DNA of 64,000 bases from Peribacillus frigoritolerans (GTDB lineage: Bacteria > Bacillota > Bacilli > Bacillales > DSM-1321), in contig NZ_CP158190.1 of the NCBI RefSeq assembly GCF_040250305.1, forward strand, positions 900,001-964,000, written 5' to 3'. Of this stretch, positions 40,151 through 49,287 are shown piece by piece. The notes below the pieces were generated by a model that saw only the letters and a program-made list of their open reading frames with translations, ran no database searches and was not told where the DNA came from. A program made the position numbers and the translations under genes. The first letter of the stretch is position 1. Every line of letters starts with the position of its first letter.

Positions 40151-41209
40151 TTAATTTTCTTTCGTTAATCGACTCATTCGGAATGAAGCAATGATGAGAA
40201 CGATAATAAGAACAATTCCCATATAGCCAAAGATTGGATAGAGAGAGGAAACAAGTTTAGTAAAGCCAAAGAAGCTTGCTATAAACCCTATTAACAGTGA
40301 TGAAATAACGATTACTTTAAATTTTGTGGTCTGGGGATCTGAAAAGCGTGTTCCTAATGAGTAGAACATGCTGACTGCCGTATTGAAAATCATAGCGAAA
40401 AGAACGAGAGAGTACAGAATACCTAAGAGAGGTGAAAAACTGTTGGCGATTCCCAACATTGGCATATCTATATCCGCTACATTATTAATATTTGAGAAAA
40501 TAGTAAGGTGACTAATTATAACAAGTAAACCTAAAGCAATCCCTCCTGTAAGTCCTCCAATGGATGATATCCTTTCATCAGGTTCATTTCCACCCATAAC
40601 AAGTGTCATTGAAGCCCCCATTGCAATGGTTATTGAAATATAGTTTATTGCAGATATAAGCCAATGTCCCGCAGCTGAATTTTGTTCCAGCGCATGTGGT
40701 TCAAGTGACGTAAACGATGAATTCATTGTAAACATACTATAAATAAATAGAAAAAGTACGACAAGAATCAGAAATGGTGTGACGGATGCAATTACCTTAA
40801 TCACACGGTCAACTTTCAGCATAACTGTTATCATAACAAGAACGGTCATAAGAATTGTGCCGATAACGGAAGGTAATCCGAATTGCTGATCAAAGATCGA
40901 GCCTGACCCCGCAATCATGACAATTCCTACACCAAATAAGATGGCGTTCAGAACATAATCAATGATCCAGCCGAGAAAGCGACCACTAATCTTATAAATT
41001 ACTTCCTGATGCGAATCTGTTTGTGTACGACTGCCAAGCTTCATCAGAATCATTCCAAGGTATGCAAAGATAGCGACTGAAATGATAGCTCCAATTGTTC
41101 CCAAGTGCCCGAAGCTTACAAAATACAGCATGGTTTCTTGTCCTGAGGCGAACCCGGCTCCGATAAGAATTCCGATAAAAGCGCTAGCAATCTTAAGGAT
41201 TCTCTTCAT
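40151..41209 (-). CDS. YkvI-like membrane transporter
   Basis: A 352-residue protein with ten or so helices, starting MKRILKIASAFIGILIGAGFASGQE, the GAGFASGQE motif typical of the YkvI family in the APC/LeuT-like superfamily. It is a transporter of unknown substrate, length as expected. ATG with GGAGGACAAC upstream on the minus strand. It marks the right edge of the array; the divergent region toward the last repeat holds no gene. Confidence 0.85.
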   Translation of the reverse strand: MKRILKIASAFIGILIGAGFASGQETMLYFVSFGHLGTIGAIISVAIFAYLGMILMKLGSRTQTDSHQEVIYKISGRFLGWIIDYVLNAILFGVGIVMIAGSGSIFDQQFGLPSVIGTILMTVLVMITVMLKVDRVIKVIASVTPFLILVVLFLFIYSMFTMNSSFTSLEPHALEQNSAAGHWLISAINYISITIAMGASMTLVMGGNEPDERISSIGGLTGGIALGLLVIISHLTIFSNINNVADIDMPMLGIANSFSPLLGILYSLVLFAMIFNTAVSMFYSLGTRFSDPQTTKFKVIVISSLLIGFIASFFGFTKLVSSLYPIFGYMGIVLIIVLIIASFRMSRLTKEN

Positions 41210-41332
41210 GTTGTCCTCCGTTTTTCTTACGTTTATATTTTTTTCTTAACTAGTTGATAGGATTATTATTTGATAGCATCTTTTGATACATAATTTGCTA
41301 AGGAGGCTCCATGGTGGTATTTCTTGAAATAA

Positions 41333-42232
41333 TTAATTTAGACACCGTCCTCTCATGGTACTGAAGTTCCCCAGTACTCTCGGGGGAATAGTCGATTTCC
41401 TGTACGCTACTTCCATCTCTTCATTCAGCTCTTTCGAACGTTTCGCTGCATGATGAATCGCCTGTGAAATGGCTCTGCCACCATTATTTTTCCTTAAAGC
41501 ATCAAGTCCGGATGCTGTCGTTCCATTTGGTGAAGTCACTTTCTCTCTGAGACTTGCCGGTGCCTCGTCGTTCACCATAATCATCTTGGCTGCGCCTAAA
41601 ATCGTTTGGGCGACAATCTCACGGACCATCGCTTCATCCATACCCTTTTTAACGCCAGCGTGTTCCATATGCTCCATTAAATAATAGAAGTAAGCAGGTC
41701 CGCTCCCTGCAATTCCTGTAAAAATATCCATTTGCTCTTCTTCAATTAAGAACACTTTTCCCATACAGCCAAACAGTTCTTTCACTGCTATCACATTGTC
41801 CATCGCTGTATGTTTTCCCGGACATAATGCAGTTGCCGACTCCCGGATCATGCTCGACGTATTCGGCATCAACCGCACAACCTGCTGTCCAAGCTGTAGA
41901 TGATTTTCCATGAATTCAGTGGAAATGCCCGCTAATACAGAAATCACAACTTGATCCACTCTTATTTTATCTTTGAGTGCATCGAGAGCATCTGCTGCTC
42001 CCTGGGGCTTCATTGCCAAAATAAAGAAATCAACGTCTTCATATGGCAATGCATCCTGATGGACCGCATGAACTCCATACACGTGATTCATTTCCTCGAG
42101 TCGTAATTGATTGCTGCGATTTGTCACATAAATTCTCTCTGCTGGTATGCTCCCAATCTGCACAATTCCTGAAATCATCGACTCTGCCATCGAACCGGCT
42201 CCTAAAAATGCAACAGTTTTATCTCTCAACAT
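41333..42232 (-). CDS. proC: Pyrroline-5-carboxylate reductase (ProC/ProI type)
   Basis: Reduces pyrroline-5-carboxylate to proline with NADPH. The Rossmann start is FLGAGSMAESMISGI. Further blocks are RLMPNTSSMI, FTGIAGSGPAYFYYLMEHME, and the C-terminal TVLGAAKMI-like helix and LREKVTSPNGTTASGLDALR. At 299 residues it is about 20 longer than usual, owing to a basic tail (YRKSTIPPRVLGNFSTMRG). The tail may be from a shifted 3' end. ATG with AGGGGGGCATA upstream. Confidence 0.9.
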   Translation of the reverse strand: MLRDKTVAFLGAGSMAESMISGIVQIGSIPAERIYVTNRSNQLRLEEMNHVYGVHAVHQDALPYEDVDFFILAMKPQGAADALDALKDKIRVDQVVISVLAGISTEFMENHLQLGQQVVRLMPNTSSMIRESATALCPGKHTAMDNVIAVKELFGCMGKVFLIEEEQMDIFTGIAGSGPAYFYYLMEHMEHAGVKKGMDEAMVREIVAQTILGAAKMIMVNDEAPASLREKVTSPNGTTASGLDALRKNNGGRAISQAIHHAAKRSKELNEEMEVAYRKSTIPPRVLGNFSTMRGRCLN

Positions 42233-42600
42233 TATGCCCCCCTAAAAGTTCATTGTTCGTAATTCTGTTCGTATTTTTCAACCTTTTTATCGTAACATGC
42301 TGAGATTTAGATTCAAGGGAAGAGAGGACATTCACAAGGAAAAGGCCGAGATAGTGAAGGGAAGCGTTATCATTTGGTGCTAACATGCCAGTCAGGTCAT
42401 TTAATCAGGGATAATCGGCTGTAATCGGGGTATTTGCGATATTTTAGGAAGAAAAACGAAATTAAACAATTCATGTCGTTACAGGTTTTGTCCGCATTTT
42501 TTGTCTGTAAAATGCCCTTTTAATAATCGCTCTCCCATTTTATCTAAGACTTGACCTTAATTTATTGAGGGGAGAAGCACAATTTTTGTCTTTTTATGAA
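42233..42600. other. Gene-free stretch, nothing recognised
   Basis: Spacer upstream of proC and before the isolated repeat-linked gene. No start-bearing frame, hairpin or repeat stands out. Confidence 0.4.
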
Positions 42601-42678
42601 TAGTTACCTGACAATCTTTTAGCAGGCTTCTTTAAGGGGTTTAGCAAGAATATTAAAAATGGCATCCTTTCCGAAGCA

Positions 42679-42957
42679 ATGTATTATGAGATAGGTTTTA
42701 TAAAGACCCTGCAAACAAGTGAGGAAGGGCAACCGACGACTACTTTATTGGCCCAACTAACTTATAGCCCTTTATATATCATCACTGTAATAGTGGCTCT
42801 TGGAGTGCTTATTTTCTTAAGAAGTGAAAAAGGTTGCTTAATGTTTTTGATTAGAATTTGGGCTGTGGGTCATATAATTATTTACTTACTAGCTATTTAC
42901 TTTAATTTAACAACCCTAATTAATGCACAGTTTGTGTCAACTCTGCATAAGTCTTAA
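42679..42957 (+). CDS. Membrane protein fragment ending in the repeat
   Basis: A 92-residue frame: a soluble N-terminal part (MYYEIGFIKTLQTSEEGQ), helices at about 32-46 and 54-78, then NAQFVSTLHKS. The last 11 codons are the GCACAG box of the array repeat read as protein. The frame is open upstream of the ATG (FFKGFSKNIKNGILSEA), so the N terminus is uncertain. The gene was probably cut at its 3' end by the repeat, leaving a chimeric end. Confidence 0.45.
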   Translation: MYYEIGFIKTLQTSEEGQPTTTLLAQLTYSPLYIITVIVALGVLIFLRSEKGCLMFLIRIWAVGHIIIYLLAIYFNLTTLINAQFVSTLHKS

Positions 42958-43015
42958 TGAACTAACGGGTGCGTTAGCACCATAGAAAGGCTGTCAATTG
43001 GCGGCCTTTTGAAAG
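42924..43015 (+). repeat. Array repeat, isolated copy beyond proC
   Basis: GCACAGTTTGTGTCAACTC, GAACTAACGGGTGCGTTAG, then a GGCTGTCAATTGGCGGCC hairpin like that of the 19.3 kb copy. The right box is missing. Confidence 0.88.
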
Positions 43016-43045
43016 TAAATCAAAGTCATTGTTTTTATTAAATCC

Positions 43046-43074
43046 TTGAAAATGTAAGCGCTTTCTATTATAAT
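43046..43074 (+). promoter_or_regulatory. SigA promoter with a CcpA cre site in its spacer
   Basis: TTGAAA and TATAAT are separated by exactly 17 bases, a near-ideal SigA promoter. TGTAAGCGCTTTCT, a full match to the cre consensus TGWAARCGYTWNCW, occupies 43053-43066 between the boxes. CcpA bound there would block transcription when glucose is plentiful. Confidence 0.8.
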
Positions 43075-43080
43075 GATAAT

Positions 43081-43166
43081 GGGTTGGATGGCATGTGTGG
43101 CTGTCATAGTATCTGGCGTAGGCGGGGCCGATACTAGGAAGAGGGCTTAGGAAATGTCCTTTTTTA
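43081..43166 (+). ncRNA. Candidate CcpA-repressed small RNA (about 85 nt)
   Basis: Transcription from the promoter above should start near 43081. No ORF follows. The RNA can fold into a long stem (TAGTATC with GATACTA enclosing GGC/GCC) and a terminator (AAGAGGGC with GTCCTTTT, then T). G-rich single-stranded stretches (GGCGGGG) could pair with ribosome-binding sites. No known RNA family is recognised. Interpretation rests on promoter, fold and terminator. Confidence 0.55.
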
Positions 43167-43261
43167 TTTGTTAAAACTAGTTTTTTATGCGGTCAGAAGT
43201 CAAAATATTAATGCCCATCGGTGAATAATAACATACATAAACAATAAAAACGAAAGACATT

Positions 43262-43289
43262 AAACCCCTTGTGGCCTAAGGGGTTTTTA
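43262..43289 (+). terminator. Terminator-like hairpin
   Basis: AAACCCCTT-gtggcct-AAGGGGTTT followed by TT. It lies in the gene-free stretch 43167-43675. Confidence 0.75.
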
Positions 43290-43440
43290 GCATGCTGCTT
43301 AATTACATCTTCCATAATTAGATAAATAAATATGAATTACAACAAGCTCTAGTGGTTAATCTAGGGGTTTTATTGGTCATCTAGCAAACCCACATCAAGG
43401 TTGTACAAAATCCTGTTAAACGATAAAACATGACTAAGAA

Positions 43441-43473
43441 CCAAACCCTTGATACACATGGGTTTGGCTTTTG
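43441..43473 (+). terminator. Terminator-like hairpin
   Basis: CCAAACCC pairs with GGGTTTGG across 11 bases, then CTTTTG. A second orphan terminator in the same stretch suggests another short transcript or lost gene between 43290 and 43440. Confidence 0.7.
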
Positions 43474-43675
43474 TTGCTACTTCCTAAAATTTACTTTATG
43501 TAAAATAGATTTGTATAACGTATTCATTCGATCCTTTGAGGTCTTCTTCAATGGGAGAGTTTATTTTCTTAATTTAATGGACAAATTATTATAAGTTGAA
43601 ATTGTGCAATGGTACGTTACGTTAATTCAGAATTAGGTGTAAGTTTGTCAAAAAACATATAGAAGTTGGAGAGAA

Positions 43676-45031
43676 ATGAATAGTAAAATAGAGAACTTTA
43701 CAAAACGACTATCTGCTGCTCAAATAATTGTTTTTTATTACCTGGTGGCTGTAGTGGTTTCAACCATTTTATTGCTGCTTCCTATTACTCAAACGCAGAA
43801 TGCAGAGCTCTCATTTATTGATGGAGTATTCATTTCTATTAGTGCGGTAACTGTAACGGGATTATCCACGGCAGATGTAAGCCAGCTGCTTAGTGTTCCC
43901 GGTACGTTTATTTTTGCCATCATCCTCCAGTTTGGTGGAATTGGGGTCATGGCTTTCGGAACCATACTATGGCTTGTATCAGGAAGGAAAATAGGACTCA
44001 GGGCAAGAATACTCATGACGACAGAACAAAACAGCCCCACGTTTTCCGGGATTGTTCGGTTCATACGAATGATCTTCTTTTTCTTTGTCATGATTGAGCT
44101 ATTAGGGGCTATTGTCTTCGGTACATATTTTTTGAAGTATTTCCCAACATGGCAAGAGGCTTATTTGCAGGGTTTCTTCGCCTCTGTGTCTGCTACGACA
44201 AATGCCGGTTTTGATATCACAGGAAAATCACTGATTCCGTTTGCAGACGATTATTTTGTCCTGACCCTTAATATAGTACTCTTTATTATCGGATCCCTTG
44301 GGTTTCCTGTTTTAATGGAGGTAAGCCAGTGGATCAGGCATAAGGGAAAGATGCCATTCCGGTTTTCCTTGTTCACAAAAATTACAACCGCAACTTTTTT
44401 CATACTGATCGTAATTGGAGCCATTCTCATTTATCTGTTTGAGTACAGTCATTTCTATGTGGAAAAGACTTGGCATCAATCCTTTGTCCATTCTTTGTTT
44501 TATTCGACATCTTCAAGGACTGGCGGAATGGCGATCAGCGATGTCAATCAATTTTCAGTACCTACCATTTTGTTACTGAGTATTTTTATGTTCATTGGGG
44601 CATCCCCCAGCAGTGCTGGGGGTGGGATAAGAACCACCACGTTTGCTGTGATGCTGCTTACCATTTACAACTATGCGAAAGGGAACAGAACAATAAAAAT
44701 ATTCAAAAGGGAGATCGATGAGGAAGATATCATCAAGTCATTCATCGTTTTCACAACAGGTATGATCCTGTGCAGTGTGGCAGTTGTCATTCTTGAATGC
44801 ATTGAATCTGCCTTTTCCCTAACGGAAATTTTATTCGAAGTCTCCTCTGCTTTTGGCACTGTAGGCCTTTCGCTTGGCATTACACCGGAATTGAGTACTG
44901 CCGGGAAGGTCGTAATCATGACTTTAATGTTTATAGGGAAAATAGGGATGTTTACCTTCTTATTCAGCATGGGAGGCAAACCAGTTAAACATCCGTATCA
45001 TTATCCCAAAGAGCGCATCATTATAGGATGA
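43676..45031 (+). CDS. Potassium transporter, KtrB/KtrD (TrkH superfamily)
   Basis: A 451-residue K+ channel-like subunit with four M1-P-M2 repeats. The selectivity-filter segments are visible: TVTGLST (about 60), SATTNAGFD (about 168), TSSRTGGMA (about 280) and SSAFGTVGLS (about 395). The length matches KtrD of bacilli, which pairs with a cytosolic RCK subunit (KtrC) that is not encoded beside it. ATG with TTGGAGAG upstream. Monocistronic, with a terminator at 45164. Confidence 0.92.
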   Translation: MNSKIENFTKRLSAAQIIVFYYLVAVVVSTILLLLPITQTQNAELSFIDGVFISISAVTVTGLSTADVSQLLSVPGTFIFAIILQFGGIGVMAFGTILWLVSGRKIGLRARILMTTEQNSPTFSGIVRFIRMIFFFFVMIELLGAIVFGTYFLKYFPTWQEAYLQGFFASVSATTNAGFDITGKSLIPFADDYFVLTLNIVLFIIGSLGFPVLMEVSQWIRHKGKMPFRFSLFTKITTATFFILIVIGAILIYLFEYSHFYVEKTWHQSFVHSLFYSTSSRTGGMAISDVNQFSVPTILLLSIFMFIGASPSSAGGGIRTTTFAVMLLTIYNYAKGNRTIKIFKREIDEEDIIKSFIVFTTGMILCSVAVVILECIESAFSLTEILFEVSSAFGTVGLSLGITPELSTAGKVVIMTLMFIGKIGMFTFLFSMGGKPVKHPYHYPKERIIIG

Positions 45032-45163
45032 AAACGTAATACTGCAAAGGTAATCCATTAATAAATGATAAAAAAAGGTAATCAACATGCAAAAGTGCAA
45101 TACAATTTGTATTGAATATTCTTTTCATCTTCAACTATCCCCCACTTATATTATATAAGCAGC

Positions 45164-45199
45164 AAAAAGGATCTTTCAGTTTTGAAGGTCCTTTTTTTA
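45164..45199 (+). terminator. Terminator after the ktrD-like gene
   Basis: AAAAAGGATCTT pairs with AAGGTCCTTTTT across nine bases, then T. Confidence 0.85.
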
Positions 45200-45663
45200 T
45201 ACCGATAACATTTTATTATGTTAACCATCCCCTTACAAATAAGGTTTTAGTTACATTGATCGCAACCTTTTAGCCCGTGCTAAAAACCTCTGTTTTTCTC
45301 ATAAGGATAAATAATTTTTTTTCAAATTTTTCATCGTACAAGAGACATATATAAATCAGACTCTCGAATATATCCCGTTTAAATTCTTCTAATAATGCGT
45401 TCCAAAAAAATCTGAAATCTACATTATTCAAACATAATCATTTTTATTATACATAATAATAAACAGAAATAACTTTTGTTTGCAATATAACAAACATAAT
45501 AATATAATGTTTGTTAATTGGCAGGAGTCGAGTGTGGTATTTAAAATATGAATTTCACCTGTCCTATATACATTTTGTTGATTATGGATTTCTAAGCAGA
45601 AATTCTGACGGAACATCGTATTGGGTGAAGGACTAAAACGAAAAAATAAAAAGGAGCAATGAT
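45200..45663. other. AT-rich gene-free stretch
   Basis: No credible gene. The minus-strand frame here lacks a ribosome site. It precedes the AAA+/VWA unit and should carry its promoter. ATTATAATA-rich segments are common, so no box is assigned. Confidence 0.4.
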
Positions 45664-46134
45664 ATGAATAGAGATGGATATAGGTATAACTCAATTATCA
45701 CTGTTGAAAATTACGACAAAGTAGATGGTAAGGCTGCCTATGGTAAAGGAATCGATTCGTTAAGCGCAGGAATGCTACAGGGAAAATCTCCTAGAACAGG
45801 AGATATCGTTGGAAAAATTGTAATGACTGATGATTCTGCTCAAGAAATTGAGTTATCTGCCACTAGAATTTTAGATTTAGCCATCCTTATTTTATCGACC
45901 AACTTATATTTTAGAGATGCATATAAATTTGAAAAACTGTATGATCCTGAAAATCCAATCGTTACTGCTTTAGGTTTGCAGGGAAATAAGATGCAAATAG
46001 AAATTGACACAAAAAACGAAAATTTAGATAAAGATATTCAATATTTTTATGATATGTTGCAATCGGATGGCGAAATTTTGGGAGAAAGATTTAGAGTCAT
46101 CAACGATATTATGAAAGATATGGGATATCGGTAA
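45664..46134 (+). CDS. Hypothetical partner of the AAA+/VWA protein
   Basis: A 156-residue soluble acidic protein: SIITVENYDKVDGKAAYGKG, ARTGDIVG-like segment, then LSATRILDLAILILSTNLYF and YFYDMLQSDGEILGERFRVI. No family recognised. ATG with AAAAGGAGC upstream. It ends 13 bases before the AAA+/VWA gene, so the two are surely cotranscribed and probably act together. Confidence 0.75.
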   Translation: MNRDGYRYNSIITVENYDKVDGKAAYGKGIDSLSAGMLQGKSPRTGDIVGKIVMTDDSAQEIELSATRILDLAILILSTNLYFRDAYKFEKLYDPENPIVTALGLQGNKMQIEIDTKNENLDKDIQYFYDMLQSDGEILGERFRVINDIMKDMGYR

Positions 46135-46147
46135 GGAGAGTTATAAA

Positions 46148-48394
46148 ATGATAAGAGGATTTGTCGTTTCAGATGGCAGGAAATTTACAGAAGAAGAAAT
46201 ACAAATGATTTGGAAAAAGCCTCCTAGTCATCAAGAAAGTGTGGAGGAAGTACGTGTTGCCGATACACTCAATAGGAATTGGCAAAATGGAGAACTGCGA
46301 GTCATCAATGTTCTGCTAGAGGGGGATGCTGGCTCAGGTAAAACACAACTTGCCAAAGCTCTCTCTCATGATCTTCAATTGCCATATACGAAAATTACCT
46401 GTTTTGCCGACATGGATAAATCAGATGTTTTCGGCTCACTTTTGCCTGTAATGGAAGAAGCACAAGTGGAAGATAAAAAAATAATTCAGTTTTTTGAACA
46501 TAATAGCACGACGCAGCAGCTTTTAGAAAATTTGTCTTCCTATCTACAATTAAATATGACAGAAACGAAAGAATACTTGGCAAAACTTGAAAAGAAAATC
46601 AAAGACACCGGTAAGAATGTAACCTATAAGTATTATCCATCAGAAATCGTTCGTGCACTACAAGAAGGCTACTTGCTAGAGATACAGGAACCTACTGTCA
46701 TTAGAGATGCATCGGTTTTAGTTGCATTGAATTCCGCTCTTGAAATTGATGGTATTTTAAATACTCCAACTGGAATGATCAAACGGCACCATGATGCTGT
46801 AGTGGTTATTACAACCAATAGAAATTATCAGGGGAATAGACCTCTTAATGAATCATTACGTGATCGAGTTCAACACACGGAACGAATGAATCTTCCTTCT
46901 AAGGAAGTGATGGTCAAACGGGGTTTCAGCAAAGTTGGTTTTGCAGATGAAGAGCTATTAGCAATGATGGCTGAAATCATTATTTTATTAGATGCTATCT
47001 CAAAAGCTAATGGAATCAAAGGTGTAGCAGGAATGAGAAGTTATTTCTATTGGGTGAATGCAGTGCATCAAGGAGAAAATATCTTTGATTCTATTTATCA
47101 AAAAGTTATCTATAAAATCACTACCGATGAAACGGAGATTGGAATACTAGAAAAAGAATTAGAAAGCAGTCAATTATTGGAGCGTATTCAATCTTATTTA
47201 CTGAATCAAAAGAATCCAATGAACAAACCGCAAGCTCCTCTAGGGTCACCAATGGTAGATAAATATGAGGAACAACGAGACGGTGAGGATGAACTTCAAA
47301 AAGATACATCTTCCTTTGATTTTCCAAAAGATGAGGAGGAAATCCAAAATAGTGATTCCGCTTTGCCTCAACAAGAAAAAGGGAATCCATTAGAAATTTT
47401 TTCTGAAAAGAGATCAAAGGACATTGAAATCGATAGTAATAAAGGAAAAGAGCATGAGGAATCTCAAACAGGCATTTCTCAGCAACAAGTAAAACAGATG
47501 CCGGAAATACTAGAGAAGCATGAAGCAGAAAAGAAAAAAGAGTTGAATAAAGAAGCTCGAACGCTTATGAAAAACACGATTCATCAAAAAGAAGGGATCA
47601 TTATCCACCGTCCTCATGCAACGAATGAAAGTATGAGTGAAGCAGAAAGTATTAAAAAGGAAATAACACCTCTTGTGGATAGTATGGCAAGAAAAATTCT
47701 TGCTGTATTAGAAAAAGAAGAGTCAGAAACATACACTCAAGGGAAGTTATACGGTACGCGATTTAATGCTTCTAAAGTTGTGATGGGAGATTATCGTTAC
47801 TTTGATAAAAAAAATCCGCCAACTGAAAATCCCTCTCTAGCTGTAGCAATACGTATAGATGAATCTGGTTCCATGGTTCGGGCTCAACGAATGGAGAGTG
47901 CCAAAAAAGCAATAATCGCTTTAACAGAGTTTTGTAGAATGTTAAATGTTCCTTTGATGATTTATGGAGACACTGCAGATATTAGTCAAAGGGAAATGAC
48001 TTCACTATACTCGTACAAAGAGTTTGATGATGGGTACGAAGGTGTTATAGGAAAAATTGCGACAATGAAGCCTCGCCAAAATAATCGTGACGGTGTTAAT
48101 ATGCGAATATTAGCCGAAAAATTATCGAAACAAGTTGCTTCTACCAAGCTATTGATAAATATTAGTGATGGACAACCAAAAGCCATGCCTAATTATTCTG
48201 GAGATGCAGCGAGGGTGGATATCCAATCAGTTATTAGTGAATATGAAAGAAAAGACGTGCTATTCCTATCTGTGGCTATTGGAGAAGATAAAGAAAAGAT
48301 TGCAGAATTACACGGAAGAGAGAGATTTCTCGATATGACAGACCTTAAGTCGTTTCCTCAAAAATTAGTGGAAACAATCAGTCGCTTTTTATAG
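46148..48394 (+). CDS. Fused MoxR-type AAA+ ATPase and VWA-domain protein
   Basis: A 748-residue protein with three parts. First is a MoxR-like AAA+ domain (about 30-330) with Walker A GDAGSGKT (Lys65), TTNRN and the arginine-rich SLRDRVQ sensor. A charged, glutamine/lysine/glutamate-rich linker (about 350-520) follows. Last is a C-terminal VWA domain (about 565-745) with the MIDAS start DESGS (Asp571, Ser573, Ser575). Separate MoxR and VWA proteins (NorQ/NorD, CbbQ/CbbO types) act as chaperones that insert metals or remodel complexes; fusion of both is less common. ATG with AAGGAGAG upstream. Client or defence role unknown. Confidence 0.85.
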   Translation: MIRGFVVSDGRKFTEEEIQMIWKKPPSHQESVEEVRVADTLNRNWQNGELRVINVLLEGDAGSGKTQLAKALSHDLQLPYTKITCFADMDKSDVFGSLLPVMEEAQVEDKKIIQFFEHNSTTQQLLENLSSYLQLNMTETKEYLAKLEKKIKDTGKNVTYKYYPSEIVRALQEGYLLEIQEPTVIRDASVLVALNSALEIDGILNTPTGMIKRHHDAVVVITTNRNYQGNRPLNESLRDRVQHTERMNLPSKEVMVKRGFSKVGFADEELLAMMAEIIILLDAISKANGIKGVAGMRSYFYWVNAVHQGENIFDSIYQKVIYKITTDETEIGILEKELESSQLLERIQSYLLNQKNPMNKPQAPLGSPMVDKYEEQRDGEDELQKDTSSFDFPKDEEEIQNSDSALPQQEKGNPLEIFSEKRSKDIEIDSNKGKEHEESQTGISQQQVKQMPEILEKHEAEKKKELNKEARTLMKNTIHQKEGIIIHRPHATNESMSEAESIKKEITPLVDSMARKILAVLEKEESETYTQGKLYGTRFNASKVVMGDYRYFDKKNPPTENPSLAVAIRIDESGSMVRAQRMESAKKAIIALTEFCRMLNVPLMIYGDTADISQREMTSLYSYKEFDDGYEGVIGKIATMKPRQNNRDGVNMRILAEKLSKQVASTKLLINISDGQPKAMPNYSGDAARVDIQSVISEYERKDVLFLSVAIGEDKEKIAELHGRERFLDMTDLKSFPQKLVETISRFL

Positions 48395-48592
48395 GAAAGA
48401 TTTAAAAATGGATGAAAAACGCACTCAAAAAAGCACTGTTATGGTATCAATAAAGATTTTTCCGTTTTTTTTTACCCCGTCCTAATTAGAACGGGGTTAT
48501 GCTTGTTTGAGCTTTTAAAATTAAATAACTTTGTGAGAAATTAGGATTTTCCTTCAAAATGCCAGGCAGTGGTCGGCGTATTCTATAATAAA
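48395..48592. other. Convergent intergenic region with a hairpin
   Basis: ACCCCGT-cctaattaga-ACGGGGT (about 48475-48497) lies between the convergent AAA+/VWA and DUF2089-operon genes. It has a T run on its 5' side only. Confidence 0.5.
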
Positions 48593-48874
48593 TTATAGTC
48601 TAACCTTAACCTCAGTGCCGTCCTTTGCTTTGACATCTACTAGCACGATTCCCTTATAATTTTTCAGTTCCTTGACGATAGGCTTTAGCATATTTTTGTC
48701 TATTAACGGAAAGGTAAAGTCCAGTTTTTTTCTTTCGAAGTGCTCTTTTGTCCATTTGTTTACATTTTGCTGAAGAAATTTTGAAGACAAAATGGAAATA
48801 ACAATGTTTAAAATGGCATATGGAACTGGGATGGTAAACCGAACGTCTTTTGCTTTCACTTTTACATACATCAT
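48593..48874 (-). CDS. Hypothetical protein of the DUF2089 operon
   Basis: About 94 residues from ATG 48874: YVKVKAKDVRFTIPVPYAIL, a hydrophobic helix, a basic middle (WTKEHFERKKLDFTFPL) and KGIVLVDVKAKDGTEVKV. Start choice is uncertain because no strong ribosome site is seen; it begins about ten bases after the preceding stop. The KAKDGTEVKVRL end echoes the SANGDTVSVIID end of its neighbour, suggesting related C-terminal folds. Confidence 0.65.
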   Translation of the reverse strand: MMYVKVKAKDVRFTIPVPYAILNIVISILSSKFLQQNVNKWTKEHFERKKLDFTFPLIDKNMLKPIVKELKNYKGIVLVDVKAKDGTEVKVRL

Positions 48875-48884
48875 AAACAAATCA

Positions 48885-49274
48885 CTAATCAATGATGACG
48901 GAAACGGTATCCCCGTTTGCCGATTTAATATCAACAATTTGGCCATCTAATTCGTTTTCGATTGCTTCAATAATAAGGCTTATGTCTATATCTTTAACGT
49001 ATTTTTCCGATTGAGGAATACTCGCTGCGATGCTGTGTCCAGCCACTAATACTGCCTTGACCAGTTTTATAGGCAAATTGACCGTGACGTTATCATTTTC
49101 GGCGGATACAACACGAACTTTTAATGTTTTATCTAAATATTTAGTCGGTTTTTCAAGAAGCTTATTACCTGTCTCTTCTTTCTCTTTTAATATTTGAATC
49201 AATTCTGATCCCTTATCTGCATCAATCTTCCCTTCTTGAACCATTGTTAACACTCTTGTAATTTCCTCTTTCAT
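48885..49274 (-). CDS. SHOCT-like domain protein of the DUF2089 operon
   Basis: A 129-residue protein. The N-terminal 30 residues (ITRVLTMVQEGKIDADKGSELIQILKE) are a SHOCT-like two-helix segment. The rest is beta-rich, ending DGQIVDIKSANGDTVSVIID. Similar proteins follow DUF2089 genes in bacilli; function unknown. ATG with AGGGAGGAATTTATC upstream on the minus strand. Confidence 0.75.
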   Translation of the reverse strand: MKEEITRVLTMVQEGKIDADKGSELIQILKEKEETGNKLLEKPTKYLDKTLKVRVVSAENDNVTVNLPIKLVKAVLVAGHSIAASIPQSEKYVKDIDISLIIEAIENELDGQIVDIKSANGDTVSVIID

Positions 49275-49287
49275 GATAAATTCCTCC

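Noticed and set aside
45428..45694. Minus-strand 88-codon ORF
   Set aside because: No ribosome site, low-complexity AT-rich composition, and it overlaps the start of the plus-strand gene at 45664.
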